Shown: positions 32,498-39,775 of the stretch, one piece after another | Layout: each line of letters starts with the position of its first letter | How positions within the stretch are numbered: position 1 is the first letter of the stretch | From: Streptomyces acidiscabies | Lineage (GTDB): Bacteria; Actinomycetota; Actinomycetes; Streptomycetales; Streptomycetaceae | DNA: 64,000 nucleotides | Direction of reading: 5' to 3' | Assembly (NCBI RefSeq): GCF_020010905.1 | Contig: NZ_JAGJBY010000002.1 | Coordinates: 2,356,001-2,420,000 of the forward strand | The notes under the pieces: generated by a model | Database searches by the model: none | What the model was told of the DNA's origin: nothing | The model's input: the letters and a program-made list of their open reading frames with translations, nothing else | Position numbers and translations under genes: made by a program

Positions 32498-33691
32498 GTG
32501 ACCGTCACTGTTCTTGCCCTCCTCGCCGGAGCCGTCGTGGGGCTTGCCCTCGGTGCGCTCGGTGGTGGTGGCAGTGTTCTCGCCGTACCGGCATTGATCT
32601 ACCTTCTCGGGTTCACTCCCGTCGCCGCGACCACCGCGAGCCTCGTCATCGTCGCCGTCACCTCGGCCACGGCACTGAGCGCGCACGCACGTGACGGGCA
32701 CGTTCAGTGGCGCACCGGGTTGCTGTTCGCGGCGGCCGGTGTCGTGCCGGCGATGCTGGGTGGGCTGTTGGCGGCGCGGTTGCCGGGGCGGGTGCTGACG
32801 TTGGCGTTCGCGGTGGTGGCTGTGGCGGCGGGGTTGCGGATGTTGGGGGTGCGGGTGCGTGCGCTGCGGCGGTCGCGGGGGGTTCCGGGGGAGGCGGGGC
32901 GGCCGAGTGGGCGTGCGGCGGAGGTGCTGCGAGGGCTGGGCGGGGGCTCGGCGGTGCTGCGGCGACTGGGCGGGCGTCCGGAGATGCTGCGGCGACTGGG
33001 TGGGCGTGCGGCGGAGGTGCTGCGAGGACCGGACAGGGGCCCGGCGGTGCTGCGGCGACTGGGCGGGCGTACGGCGGAGGTGCCGCGAGGGCCGGGCGGG
33101 AGTCCGGTGATGCTGCGGCGTCTGGCGGAGGTGCTGCGACGTCTGAGTGGGCGTTCGGCGGTGGTGCTGCGGTGGCTGAGCCGGCCTCCGGTGCTACGAC
33201 GATTGCGGGGGCGCCCGGAGAAAACGCCCCGCGCCTCCACCTCCGTACGCCCTGACCGTGCTTCGGCCCCTGCGGATGGCGCCCGCGCCTTGGCGCCTGT
33301 GCAACCCGCCCGTGCCTCCACTCCCGTACACCCCGTCCGCGCCTCCGTCGCCGGTGCCGGGCTTGGAGCCGTGACCGGTGTTCTTGGGGTCGGTGGTGGT
33401 TTCCTCGCGGTTCCGGCGCTGGTCAGCGTCCTTGGTCTGCGGATGCGGGCGGCTGTCGGTACGAGCCTCCTCGTCATTACCGTGAACTCACTCGCCGCCC
33501 TTGCCCTGCGCGCCGGTACGGTCCAGGGGCTCGACTGGTCCCGCATCGCACCGTTCGCCGGTGCGGCGCTGTTGGGTGCGTGGGACGGGCGTCGCCTCTC
33601 GGCGAGGTTTTCGGGGCCGGGGTTGCAGAGGGCGTTCGCGTGGGTGCTGCTGGGGGTGGCGGGGGTGATGTTGCTGGACGGGGTTGTGTAG
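32498..33691 (+). CDS. TauE/SafE family sulfite or thiosulfate exporter with repeat-expanded loop
   Basis: 397 residues from GTG 32498. The two four-helix halves of TauE/SafE are present: GAVVGLALGALGGGGSVLAV ... ATTASLVIVAVTSATALSAH in the first, GLGAVTGVLGVGGGFLAVPA ... VGTSLLVITVNSLAALALRA in the second. Between them (about residues 115-285) lies an unusual 170-residue basic insertion built of roughly ten LRRLGGR-like units, so the protein is about 150 residues longer than usual. The family exports sulfite or related anions. Its position after a persulfide dioxygenase fits disposal of the sulfite product. The gene ends at the first unit of the 48/49-bp array. Confidence 0.88.
   Translation: MTVTVLALLAGAVVGLALGALGGGGSVLAVPALIYLLGFTPVAATTASLVIVAVTSATALSAHARDGHVQWRTGLLFAAAGVVPAMLGGLLAARLPGRVLTLAFAVVAVAAGLRMLGVRVRALRRSRGVPGEAGRPSGRAAEVLRGLGGGSAVLRRLGGRPEMLRRLGGRAAEVLRGPDRGPAVLRRLGGRTAEVPRGPGGSPVMLRRLAEVLRRLSGRSAVVLRWLSRPPVLRRLRGRPEKTPRASTSVRPDRASAPADGARALAPVQPARASTPVHPVRASVAGAGLGAVTGVLGVGGGFLAVPALVSVLGLRMRAAVGTSLLVITVNSLAALALRAGTVQGLDWSRIAPFAGAALLGAWDGRRLSARFSGPGLQRAFAWVLLGVAGVMLLDGVV
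32915..33205 (+). repeat. Degenerate coding repeat in the TauE loop
   Basis: Units of about 10-11 codons encode VLRRLGGRPE, MLRRLGGRAAE, VLRGPDRGPA, VLRRLGGRTAE and similar peptides, with GTGCTGCGGCGACTGGGCGG recurring in the DNA. The result is a long Arg-rich segment between helices four and five. Confidence 0.8.
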
Positions 33692-34096
33692 CAACCGTTT
33701 ACGCAACGCGGGGCGGTGATCGTGCGCGCGACTTGTCGGCAACCGCTTACACAACCCTGGTCGTCGACGGCTGGTGCAACGCAGCAGCAACCGGTTGTAT
33801 AACTCCAGCCCCCCGGTCACCGGTACAACGCAACAGCAACCGGTTGCACAACTCCCGGGCATCGGTCGCCGGTACAACTCGCCAGTAACCGTTTGCGCAA
33901 CCTGGGTACGCGAGCCGATCCCACAACCTGGTAGCAATCGTTTGCACAACCTCGGGTGGCAGCGTCGCGTGCAACTCGTCGGCAACCGTTTACATGACCC
34001 CGGTCCGCGAGCCGCTCGCGCAACCCGGTAGCAACCGTTTACACGACCCTGGCCCGCCAGTCGCTCCCGCAATCCGGTAGCAACCGTTTGCGCAAC
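33691..34096. repeat. Phased 48/49-bp tandem array with nine GCAACCGTTT-type motifs
   Basis: A 17-bp motif of consensus GCAACCG(T/G)TT(A/G)C(A/G)CAAC starts at 33691, 33739, 33787, 33836, 33885, 33934, 33982, 34031 and 34080, giving spacings of 48, 48, 49, 49, 49, 48, 49 and 49 bp. The intervening 31-32 bp are weakly conserved and usually end in a second CAAC(C)..GTA half-motif. Copy 4 contains the perfect palindrome GCAACCGGTTGC. The array starts on the TauE stop codon and fills the gap to the convergent CsoR/CstR gene. The mixed 48/49 period argues against coding. Confidence 0.93.
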
Positions 34097-34114
34097 CCCC
34101 TCACCCCCACCCCC

Positions 34115-34402
34115 TCACGCCAACGACAAGAACAGCTTCTCCAGGCGTGCCTTCATCGCGTCTGCGTCCTCTCCGCTTCTGCGGCCCGACTCGATGTCGG
34201 CCACGCACTGCTGCAAACCCGTCGCGATGATCGCGAACCCGGCGCGGTCCAGGGCGCGGGACGCTGCTGCCAGTTGGGTTACGACCTCCTCGCAGTCGCG
34301 GCCCTCCTCGATCATGCGGATGACTCCCGTGATCTGGCCCTGGGCCCGGCGCAGGCGGTTCAGGACGGACTTCAGATCGTCGCCTTTGAGATCCAGCTCC
34401 AC
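34115..34402 (-). CDS. CsoR/CstR family repressor, probably persulfide-sensing
   Basis: 95 residues from GTG 34402, with GGGAG 5 nt upstream. This start lies 24 bp inside the operator, whereas a longer frame would run through it. It is the all-helical DUF156 fold: SVLNRLRRAQGQITGVIRMI, EEGRDCEEVVTQLAAASRAL and TGLQQCVADIESG. Two Cys are kept, but the His that completes the Cu(I) site of CsoR (HxxxC) is replaced by Gly (GLQQC). This points to the CstR branch, in which two Cys sense persulfides. It is divergent from a rhodanese gene with one operator between them. Confidence 0.88.
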   Translation of the reverse strand: MELDLKGDDLKSVLNRLRRAQGQITGVIRMIEEGRDCEEVVTQLAAASRALDRAGFAIIATGLQQCVADIESGRRSGEDADAMKARLEKLFLSLA

Positions 34403-34426
34403 TACGACTCCCACACACTCGTCCAA

Positions 34427-34440
34427 TACCCCTAGGGGTA
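34427..34440. promoter_or_regulatory. CsoR/CstR-type operator 3
   Basis: TACCCCTAGGGGTA is a perfect palindrome matching the two operators at 30696 and 30731 except for the central TA. It lies between the repressor and the divergent rhodanese gene and so should control both. Confidence 0.88.
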
Positions 34441-34490
34441 CTGTACGTCGCCGGAAGGCGACACCTCGAACCTCAAGGATCACATCCGCC

Positions 34491-35078
34491 ATGAGCATCA
34501 CCGAAGCCGCGACCACTGTCCTCAACCCCGGCGAGGCGTATGCCCGTCTCGGGGATTTCGCCGTCGTCGATGTCCGTACTCCCGGTGAGTACGCCGGCGG
34601 TCACGTTCCCGGCGCCCTGAACATTCCCCTGGACCACCTTGCCGAGACCCTCCCCGATCTGCGGGAAGCGGCGTCGCGCGGCGCGCTTCTCGTCGTCTGC
34701 GCCTCCGGTAACCGTTCTTCGCAGGCATGCGACCTCCTCGCGGAGCACGGCATCCCTGCGGTGAACCTTGCCGGTGGTACGACGGCCTGGGTCGCTCAGG
34801 GGCATCCCCTGAGCGAGTCGGACGGCCGTCGTACGTGGTCGATGGAGCGCCAGGTTCGTTTCACGGCGGGTGCGACGGTTCTTGCCGGTCTTGCGTTGGG
34901 CGCGGTGACGCACAGGTCGTTCCGTCTGTTGTCCGCCGGGATAGCGTCGGGGCTGGTGTTCTCGGCGGTGACGGATACGTGCGGGATGGCTGCGGTGCTG
35001 GGCAAGTTGCCGCACAACCGGCCGGCCGGCGCGGACCTGGACGCGGTGCGGGCGGCGCTGAGGACACGTACCCGGTAA
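34491..35078 (+). CDS. Rhodanese with C-terminal membrane (DUF2892-like) domain
   Basis: 195 residues from ATG 34491. The N-terminal rhodanese domain (about 1-110) has FAVVDVRTPGEYAGGHVPGA, NIPLDHLAETLPDL and the active loop VVCASGNRSSQACDLLAEHG. Two hydrophobic stretches follow (VRFTAGATVLAGLALGAVTH, RLLSAGIASGLVFSAVTDTC), a DUF2892-like anchor. It can accept sulfane sulfur at the membrane face. It is divergent from the CstR-like gene and shares its operator, so it belongs to the same sulfur-stress regulon. Confidence 0.9.
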   Translation: MSITEAATTVLNPGEAYARLGDFAVVDVRTPGEYAGGHVPGALNIPLDHLAETLPDLREAASRGALLVVCASGNRSSQACDLLAEHGIPAVNLAGGTTAWVAQGHPLSESDGRRTWSMERQVRFTAGATVLAGLALGAVTHRSFRLLSAGIASGLVFSAVTDTCGMAAVLGKLPHNRPAGADLDAVRAALRTRTR

Positions 35079-35124
35079 TGCCCTGGTTGGGGAGGGTTGC
35101 GCGGGTATCGTCCGACCGATTCCC

Positions 35125-36549
35125 ATGAGCGAAGAGACCCTCCCCCCAGCGCCAGGTTCAGCCCTCGAAGAGACAGCTCTCGAAGACGCAGCCCGCGAAG
35201 GGCCGGTTCCTCAGGGCCCGACCCCCGAGGGCCTAGCCCGCGAAGATCGAGCCCCCGAGGGCTCAGCCCCCGAAGACGTAGCCTTCGAAGGGTCGGCTCC
35301 TCAAAGCTCGGCCCCCGAGGCCCTAGCCCGTGAAGGCCGGGCCCTCCAAGACCGAGCCCCTGAGGGCCCAGCCTCCGAGGGCCCAGCCTCCGAAGGCGGA
35401 GTCTTCCAAGGCCCAGCCCTCCAAGACCGAACCCCCGAGGACCCAGCCTCCGAAGGCCCAACCCTCCAAAGCCCGCCCCCCGACAGCCCCTCCCGCCGGA
35501 CTCTCCTGATCAGTGCCGCAGCAGGCCTCGGTGTGGTCGCGGTCAGCGGCTGTACACGTTTCCCGCCCCCCGCCCCCGGCACCGAACCCCCGTCCCCCCG
35601 CCGCCAGCAGGGCATCGTCACCCCTCAGCAGCGTTCCGCCCTGGTCCTCGCCCTGGATCTGGCTCCCCACCTGACCGGCAAGGCGGCGGCCGAGGCCCTC
35701 ACCCGTGCCCTCACCCGGTGGACCCCCCTCCTCCAGCACCCCGAGGACCCCGCGCTCACCTCGACCCTCGGCTTCGGACCCACCCTCCTCGCGCGCCTCG
35801 GCCGTACGCCCCCCGAACTGTTGCGGGAGCTTCCCCCGTTCCCCGGCGACAACCTCACCCACAGGACCGCCGACCTGGTCCTCCAGCTCTGCGCCCCCAC
35901 CCCCGCGGCCCTCACCGCCCAGGCCACCGCCCTCCTGGCCGAGGCCACCGGTACCTTTCGTACCCGCTGGCGCCAGCCCGCCCACCTCCCCCCGACGCAG
36001 CCCGGCCAAACCCCCCGCAACCTCCTCGGCTTCAAGGACGGTACGGAGAACCCGACCCCCGAGGAACGCGAACGCTGGATCTGGACGGACGACGCGACGT
36101 ACCTGGTGGTCCGCCGCATCCACCTGAAGGTGAAGGAGTTCACGAGCCTTCCCCTCGCCACCCAGGAACAGACCATCGGCCGTCACCGGGATTCCGGCGC
36201 TCCCCTCGGCCGCCGTCACGAGCACGACGACGTGGACGTCTTCTCCAAGACCCCCGAAGGCCGCTACACGACGCCGCTCCACGCCCATGTCCGCGCCGCC
36301 AGCCCTCGTTACGACGGTGGCGCGCGGATGCTCCGCCGGGGCTACACGTACGACAACGGCCCCGCCGACCAGGGCCTCCTCTTCCTCGCCTACATGTGCG
36401 ACCCCGCCCTCTTCACCCGGGTCCAGGAACGCCTTACGACCAGGGACGACCTGCACCCGTACACGGAACACCGGGCATCGGCGCTCGCGTACATCCCTCC
36501 GGCCCCGGGGCCGGGCGAGTACCTGGGGGAGCGGTTCCTGAACGCATGA
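35125..36549 (+). CDS. Dyp-type peroxidase with Tat signal and pentapeptide-repeat N-terminus
   Basis: 474 residues from ATG 35125. The first ~118 residues are about 19 units of the pattern x-(E/Q)-(G/D)-x-A, ahead of a Tat motif (SRRTLLISAAAGLGVVAVSG, about residues 122-141) with a Cys right after it that could be a lipobox. The Dyp core follows with the GXXDG motif in NLLGFKDGTENPTPEE and HRDSGAPLGRRHEHDDVD, ending FLAYMCDPALFTRVQERL. It resembles EfeB-type haem peroxidases that act outside the cell. No efeU or efeO partner is adjacent. A 118-residue repeat n-region before a Tat signal is very unusual; an internal start cannot be excluded. Confidence 0.87.
   Translation: MSEETLPPAPGSALEETALEDAAREGPVPQGPTPEGLAREDRAPEGSAPEDVAFEGSAPQSSAPEALAREGRALQDRAPEGPASEGPASEGGVFQGPALQDRTPEDPASEGPTLQSPPPDSPSRRTLLISAAAGLGVVAVSGCTRFPPPAPGTEPPSPRRQQGIVTPQQRSALVLALDLAPHLTGKAAAEALTRALTRWTPLLQHPEDPALTSTLGFGPTLLARLGRTPPELLRELPPFPGDNLTHRTADLVLQLCAPTPAALTAQATALLAEATGTFRTRWRQPAHLPPTQPGQTPRNLLGFKDGTENPTPEERERWIWTDDATYLVVRRIHLKVKEFTSLPLATQEQTIGRHRDSGAPLGRRHEHDDVDVFSKTPEGRYTTPLHAHVRAASPRYDGGARMLRRGYTYDNGPADQGLLFLAYMCDPALFTRVQERLTTRDDLHPYTEHRASALAYIPPAPGPGEYLGERFLNA
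35185..35480 (+). repeat. 15-bp coding repeat ahead of the Tat signal
   Basis: Roughly nineteen 15-bp units, with recurring words such as GCCCCCGAGGGC, encode pentapeptides such as PEGSA, PEDVA, FEGSA, REGRA, PEGPA and SEGPA. Confidence 0.85.
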
Positions 36550-36623
36550 TGTGACCCCCGCGAACGACCGACACCCGCACGCCGCACAGCCCCCGCCTCA
36601 CGGCACCCTGCGCACCTCACAGC

Positions 36624-36912
36624 TCGGGCCTGGCGGCGCCTCGGGCCTGGCGGCGCCTCGGGCCTGGCGGCGCCTCGGGCCTGGCGGCCTCCTGGCGGGC
36701 CTGGCGGCTGGCCTCGGGCCTGGCGGCGCCTGGCTGGCGCCTCGGGCCTGGCGGCGGCGCCTCGGGCCTGGCGGCGCCTCGGCCTGGCGGCGCCTCGGGC
36801 CTGGCGGCGCCTCGGGCCTGGCGGCGCCTCCGGGCCTGGCGGCGCCTCGGCCTGGCGGCGCCTCGGGCCTGGCGGCGCCTCGGGCCTGGCGGCGCCTCGG
36901 GCCTGGCGGCGC
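36624..36912. repeat. 17-bp minisatellite, about 16 copies
   Basis: GGGCCTGGCGGCGCCTC is repeated about 16 times with small indels (15-20 bp units), ending at GGGCCTGGCGGCGCCC. Both ends are flanked by GCGCACCTCACAG. It fills most of the 476-bp gap between the Dyp peroxidase and the convergent methyltransferase gene. Frames across it are artefacts of the repeat. After it, short CCTCACAGCACCCCC words recur to 37025. Confidence 0.9.
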
Positions 36913-37025
36913 CCGCGCACCTCACAGGCCCGGGCCTGGCAGCACCCCGGGCCTCGCGGGACCCCCGCCTTGCGGCATCCCCGCCTCGCGGGCCCCCTCA
37001 CAGCACCCCCCTCACAGCACCCCCC

Positions 37026-37877
37026 TCACAACACCCTCGCCCAAGCCCCGTACTGCAACGCCCCCAACACCTGACTCCCCTCCTCCCACACCGCCTCCTC
37101 CAGCCTCCGCGTCAAAGTCTCGTCCGCAACCAGACCCCCCGGCAGACCCAACCCCACGCCCGCCAACACCGGCGCAACGCTGCGCAGCGTGTACGCCAGC
37201 CACGGTACGAGCGGTGAGTGTGGGCCCGTCGCCACGAGGGCCTCGCACGTGATCTCCGGCGCCGGGAGCTCGGCGTCGAGGAACGTGCGGTTCAGGCGGC
37301 GGCCGAAGTCAGGGGGCGTACCGGTGGCCAAGTACACCTCCGAGAGCAGCCGGTTGCACTCGTCCCACACCGGGCTCGGCGGCCAGCTGGGGCTCCGCGT
37401 GGTGAAGTCGACCTCGTGGAACACCAGGATCCCGCCGGGCCGCAGGAACCGGGTGAACCGGCGGAGCAGGTCCGCGGGGTCCTTCTGGTAGAGCAGGACG
37501 TAACGCCCGATCACCGCGTCGAAGCGCTCCGAGGTGTCGAAGTCGTCGAGTTCGGTGACCTCGAAGGCGAGGCTCGTGCCGAAGGCCTCGTCCCGTGCCC
37601 GGCGGCGGGCCTTCTCCGTGGCGGCGGCGTCGCGGTCGATGCCCAGGACCCGGCCGCCGGGCCCCACGATCTCGGCGGCCAGCATGGAGACGTCCCCCAT
37701 CCCCGAGCCGAGGTCCAGGACGGACATGCCCGGCCGCAGACCGCCCAGCCGCAGGAACCGTTCCGTCGAGGGGCGCAGGATCCGCCCCTGGAGCATGAGC
37801 CGCTGGTGCTCCAGATCCGAACTGCCGAGTACGTAGCCGCCGTCCGCGCCGGTGGCTTGGCGGGAGTGTTCGTTCAT
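37026..37877 (-). CDS. Class I SAM-dependent methyltransferase
   Basis: 283 residues. Motif I is MSVLDLGSGMGDVSMLAAEI (about residues 51-70), followed by VLGIDRDAAATEKARRRA, a DAVIGRYVLLYQKDPADLLR motif and LRPGGILVFHEVDFTTRS. This is a UbiE/MenG-like small-molecule methyltransferase; the substrate is unknown. It is monocistronic and converges on the minisatellite region. Confidence 0.88.
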   Translation of the reverse strand: MNEHSRQATGADGGYVLGSSDLEHQRLMLQGRILRPSTERFLRLGGLRPGMSVLDLGSGMGDVSMLAAEIVGPGGRVLGIDRDAAATEKARRRARDEAFGTSLAFEVTELDDFDTSERFDAVIGRYVLLYQKDPADLLRRFTRFLRPGGILVFHEVDFTTRSPSWPPSPVWDECNRLLSEVYLATGTPPDFGRRLNRTFLDAELPAPEITCEALVATGPHSPLVPWLAYTLRSVAPVLAGVGLGLPGGLVADETLTRRLEEAVWEEGSQVLGALQYGAWARVL

Positions 37878-38212
37878 CGTGTTGCCTGCTTCTCTGCGTG
37901 GGGGGAGCGTGGCGGACCGGCAACGGCGGACACCACCAGCCAGCCGTGAGCGGGACCGTCGAAGGACACCCGCCCCTCGACACGGACACGCCCGCCGTCT
38001 TCATCCCCCGACGATGATCCCGACGCCCCGCGCGAACCAGGGACGGGCCCACCACAGGACCGCCGGTACCACCTTCAAGCCTGGTACCCGCCGTCCCACC
38101 GTCACGGAGGGCACTGGTTGCCCCCGTACAGCCGACGGAGAGTGAACCAGGCGGCCACCCAAGCCACACCGGCCCCCCACCACCCCGTCAGCCCGAAAGG
38201 CAAGGCACCCCC
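37878..38212. other. Intergenic region of 335 bp with a near-palindromic operator candidate
   Basis: No gene is supported. The notable content is the inverted pair GGACCGCCGGTACCA (38057-38071) and TGGTACCCGCCGTCC (38082-38096), listed separately. Confidence 0.5.
38057..38097. promoter_or_regulatory. Inverted copies of the MmyB-associated motif
   Basis: GGACCGCCGGTACCA (38057-38071) and TGGTACCCGCCGTCC (38082-38096) are inverted, with 13 of 15 positions complementary and 10 bp between. The right half (38080-38097) matches CCTGGTACYGGCRGTCCY found before both MmyB-type regulators. It lies about 115 bp upstream of the DUF6081 gene. Confidence 0.6.
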
Positions 38213-38911
38213 ATGACAACCACCGCCCCCGGACCCACGACCGTCTACGACCCCTTCGACGGCCCGGCCCTCGACCCCGCCCGCTGGTCCCACCTGACCT
38301 TCCCCCTCCCGGACGGCACGGCCTTCGTCGCCGACGAACCGGGCGCCGAGACCACCTTCGGCGACGGCGCCGTCCGCATCGCCGTCGACCGCTTCACCCG
38401 CAGCCACCCCCTCCAGATGGCCGACAACTGCAAGTTCCTCGTGCTCTCCACCGAGGACTTCGCCCTGCCCGAGGCGGGCACGGTCACCTTCTCCGCCTCG
38501 CTCGCGGCCGAGGCGCGCGGCGCGACGCCGCACGACCCCCGGGACGGGTTCGCGGCCTTCGTGCTCTGCGATCCGGTGGGCGGCAGGGTCTACGACCTGT
38601 GCACGAGCGGCGACACCGTCTTCGCGGTCAGCGAGCAGCTGCCGTACCCCGGGGTGGCCGCACCCTTCACGCGCCTGGTCGGCGACCCGCTGTTCGGCCC
38701 GCCCGCGACGCCCGGCCGGTTCCACTACTGCGAGATCGGCATCGACACCGTGGCCCGCCGGATCACCTGGCGGATGGACGGAAGGACGGTCCACGAAGAA
38801 CTGGCCGCCGAACTCCCCGCCTCCCTGAAGATCGGCATGGGCATCTTCACGGCCCACCCGCTCACGGCGTGGAGAACAGCGTGGGCGGGTCGGTGGGGAC
38901 GCCGTTGGTGA
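38213..38911 (+). CDS. DUF6081 family protein
   Basis: 232 residues from ATG 38213. The sequence (VYDPFDGPALDPARWSHLTF, GDGAVRIAVDRFTRSHPLQM, CEIGIDTVARRITWRMDGRT) suggests a concanavalin-like beta-sandwich and matches the DUF6081 proteins of Streptomyces. There is no signal peptide. The last 50 bp overlap the end of the convergent MmyB-type regulator, and the C-terminal residues (WRTAWAGRWGRRW) look improvised. The shared upstream motif suggests control by one of the neighbouring regulators. Confidence 0.8.
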   Translation: MTTTAPGPTTVYDPFDGPALDPARWSHLTFPLPDGTAFVADEPGAETTFGDGAVRIAVDRFTRSHPLQMADNCKFLVLSTEDFALPEAGTVTFSASLAAEARGATPHDPRDGFAAFVLCDPVGGRVYDLCTSGDTVFAVSEQLPYPGVAAPFTRLVGDPLFGPPATPGRFHYCEIGIDTVARRITWRMDGRTVHEELAAELPASLKIGMGIFTAHPLTAWRTAWAGRWGRRW

Positions 38912-39725
38912 CGCGGAGGAACTCCAGTTTCTCCGCGTCGGGGGAACCGGCGGCGACGGTGTACACGACGAGGCGCAGGTCGCAGCCGGGGACGGTGAGG
39001 ACGTCGCAGTCGCAGACCACCTCACCCACCTGGGGGTGGACGACGGTCTTGCGCGCGGAGTCGTGGGGCCCGACCGCGCCGGTGTCCCAGAGCCGCGCGA
39101 ACTCCGCACTCGTAGCGCGCAGTTCGTCGATCAGGGCAGCCAGGTTCCGGTCGCGGGGGTAGTCGACGAGGGCCGTGCGCAGATCGGCGACGAGGGCGGT
39201 CTTGAGGGCGTTGTCGTCGTGGAGGACGGGCCAGGAGGCGAGGCGTACGGGTCCGGTGGCGAAGACCGAGCGGGTGAGGTTGCGCTCCTGGCGGGTACGG
39301 GCGCCCGGGTCGCCCATGAGGACCGCCCAGGCGGGCGTCCAGGAGAGCAGCGTCCAGTCGGCGCTGAACACTCCCACCGGGAGGTCCCCGAGCCGGGCCA
39401 CCATCCGCTGCACCCCGGCCGGGACATGCGTGGAGACGGTCCCTTCCTGGGGCGGCAGGAGCCCGGCCAGCCGGTAGGCGTGATCACGCTCCAGCGGCTG
39501 GAGCTGCAACGCCCGCGCGAGGCTGGCGACGACCTGGGCGGAGGGGCTGGTGGCACGGCCCTGTTCCAGACGTACGACGTAGTCGACGGAGAGGCCCGCG
39601 AGTTCGGCGAGTTCCTCGCGCCGCAGCCCCGCCGCGCGGCGTCCGGACTGCGGGGGCCGGCCGATGTCGGCGGGGGAAAGCCGGTCGCGCCAGCGGCGCA
39701 GCGCCGTGCCCAGGGTCTCGTCCAC
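38862..39725 (-). CDS. MmyB-type helix-turn-helix regulator (copy 1)
   Basis: 287 residues. The N-terminal XRE HTH (RRAAGLRREELAELAGLSVD, YVVRLEQGRATSPSAQVVAS) is followed by the MmyB-like PAS-type ligand domain (QRMVARLGDLPVGVFSADWT, ELRATSAEFARLWDTGAVGP, KTVVHPQVGEVVCDCDVLTV). This family binds fatty-acid-like ligands and usually controls adjacent oxidoreductases. It is tandem with a close paralogue 48 bp upstream, and the motif at 39758-39775 precedes it. Confidence 0.92.
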   Translation of the reverse strand: MDETLGTALRRWRDRLSPADIGRPPQSGRRAAGLRREELAELAGLSVDYVVRLEQGRATSPSAQVVASLARALQLQPLERDHAYRLAGLLPPQEGTVSTHVPAGVQRMVARLGDLPVGVFSADWTLLSWTPAWAVLMGDPGARTRQERNLTRSVFATGPVRLASWPVLHDDNALKTALVADLRTALVDYPRDRNLAALIDELRATSAEFARLWDTGAVGPHDSARKTVVHPQVGEVVCDCDVLTVPGCDLRLVVYTVAAGSPDAEKLEFLRVTNGVPTDPPTLFSTP

Positions 39726-39757
39726 CCGCCCATTGTCCCCGCCGGGGTGGTGATGTG

Positions 39758-39775
39758 CCTGGTACTGGCGGTCCT
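39758..39775. promoter_or_regulatory. MmyB-associated motif before regulator copy 1
   Basis: CCTGGTACTGGCGGTCCT, 32 bp upstream of the start at 39725 and overlapping the stop codon of the second regulator. It matches the motifs at 38080 and 40649. Confidence 0.65.

Noticed and set aside
33488..34072. A 194-residue protein on the minus strand across the 48/49-bp array
   Set aside because: The mixed 48/49-bp period shifts the frame, so repeated peptides are a by-product; it also overlaps the TauE gene end.
33691..34096. CRISPR array
   Set aside because: The repeat is only about 17 bp and imperfect, the intervening 31-32 bp are related to each other, and no cas genes are near. It is a phased tandem repeat instead.
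36551..37252. Frames of 100-233 residues across the 17-bp minisatellite
   Set aside because: They consist only of translated repeat units and overlap the methyltransferase gene.
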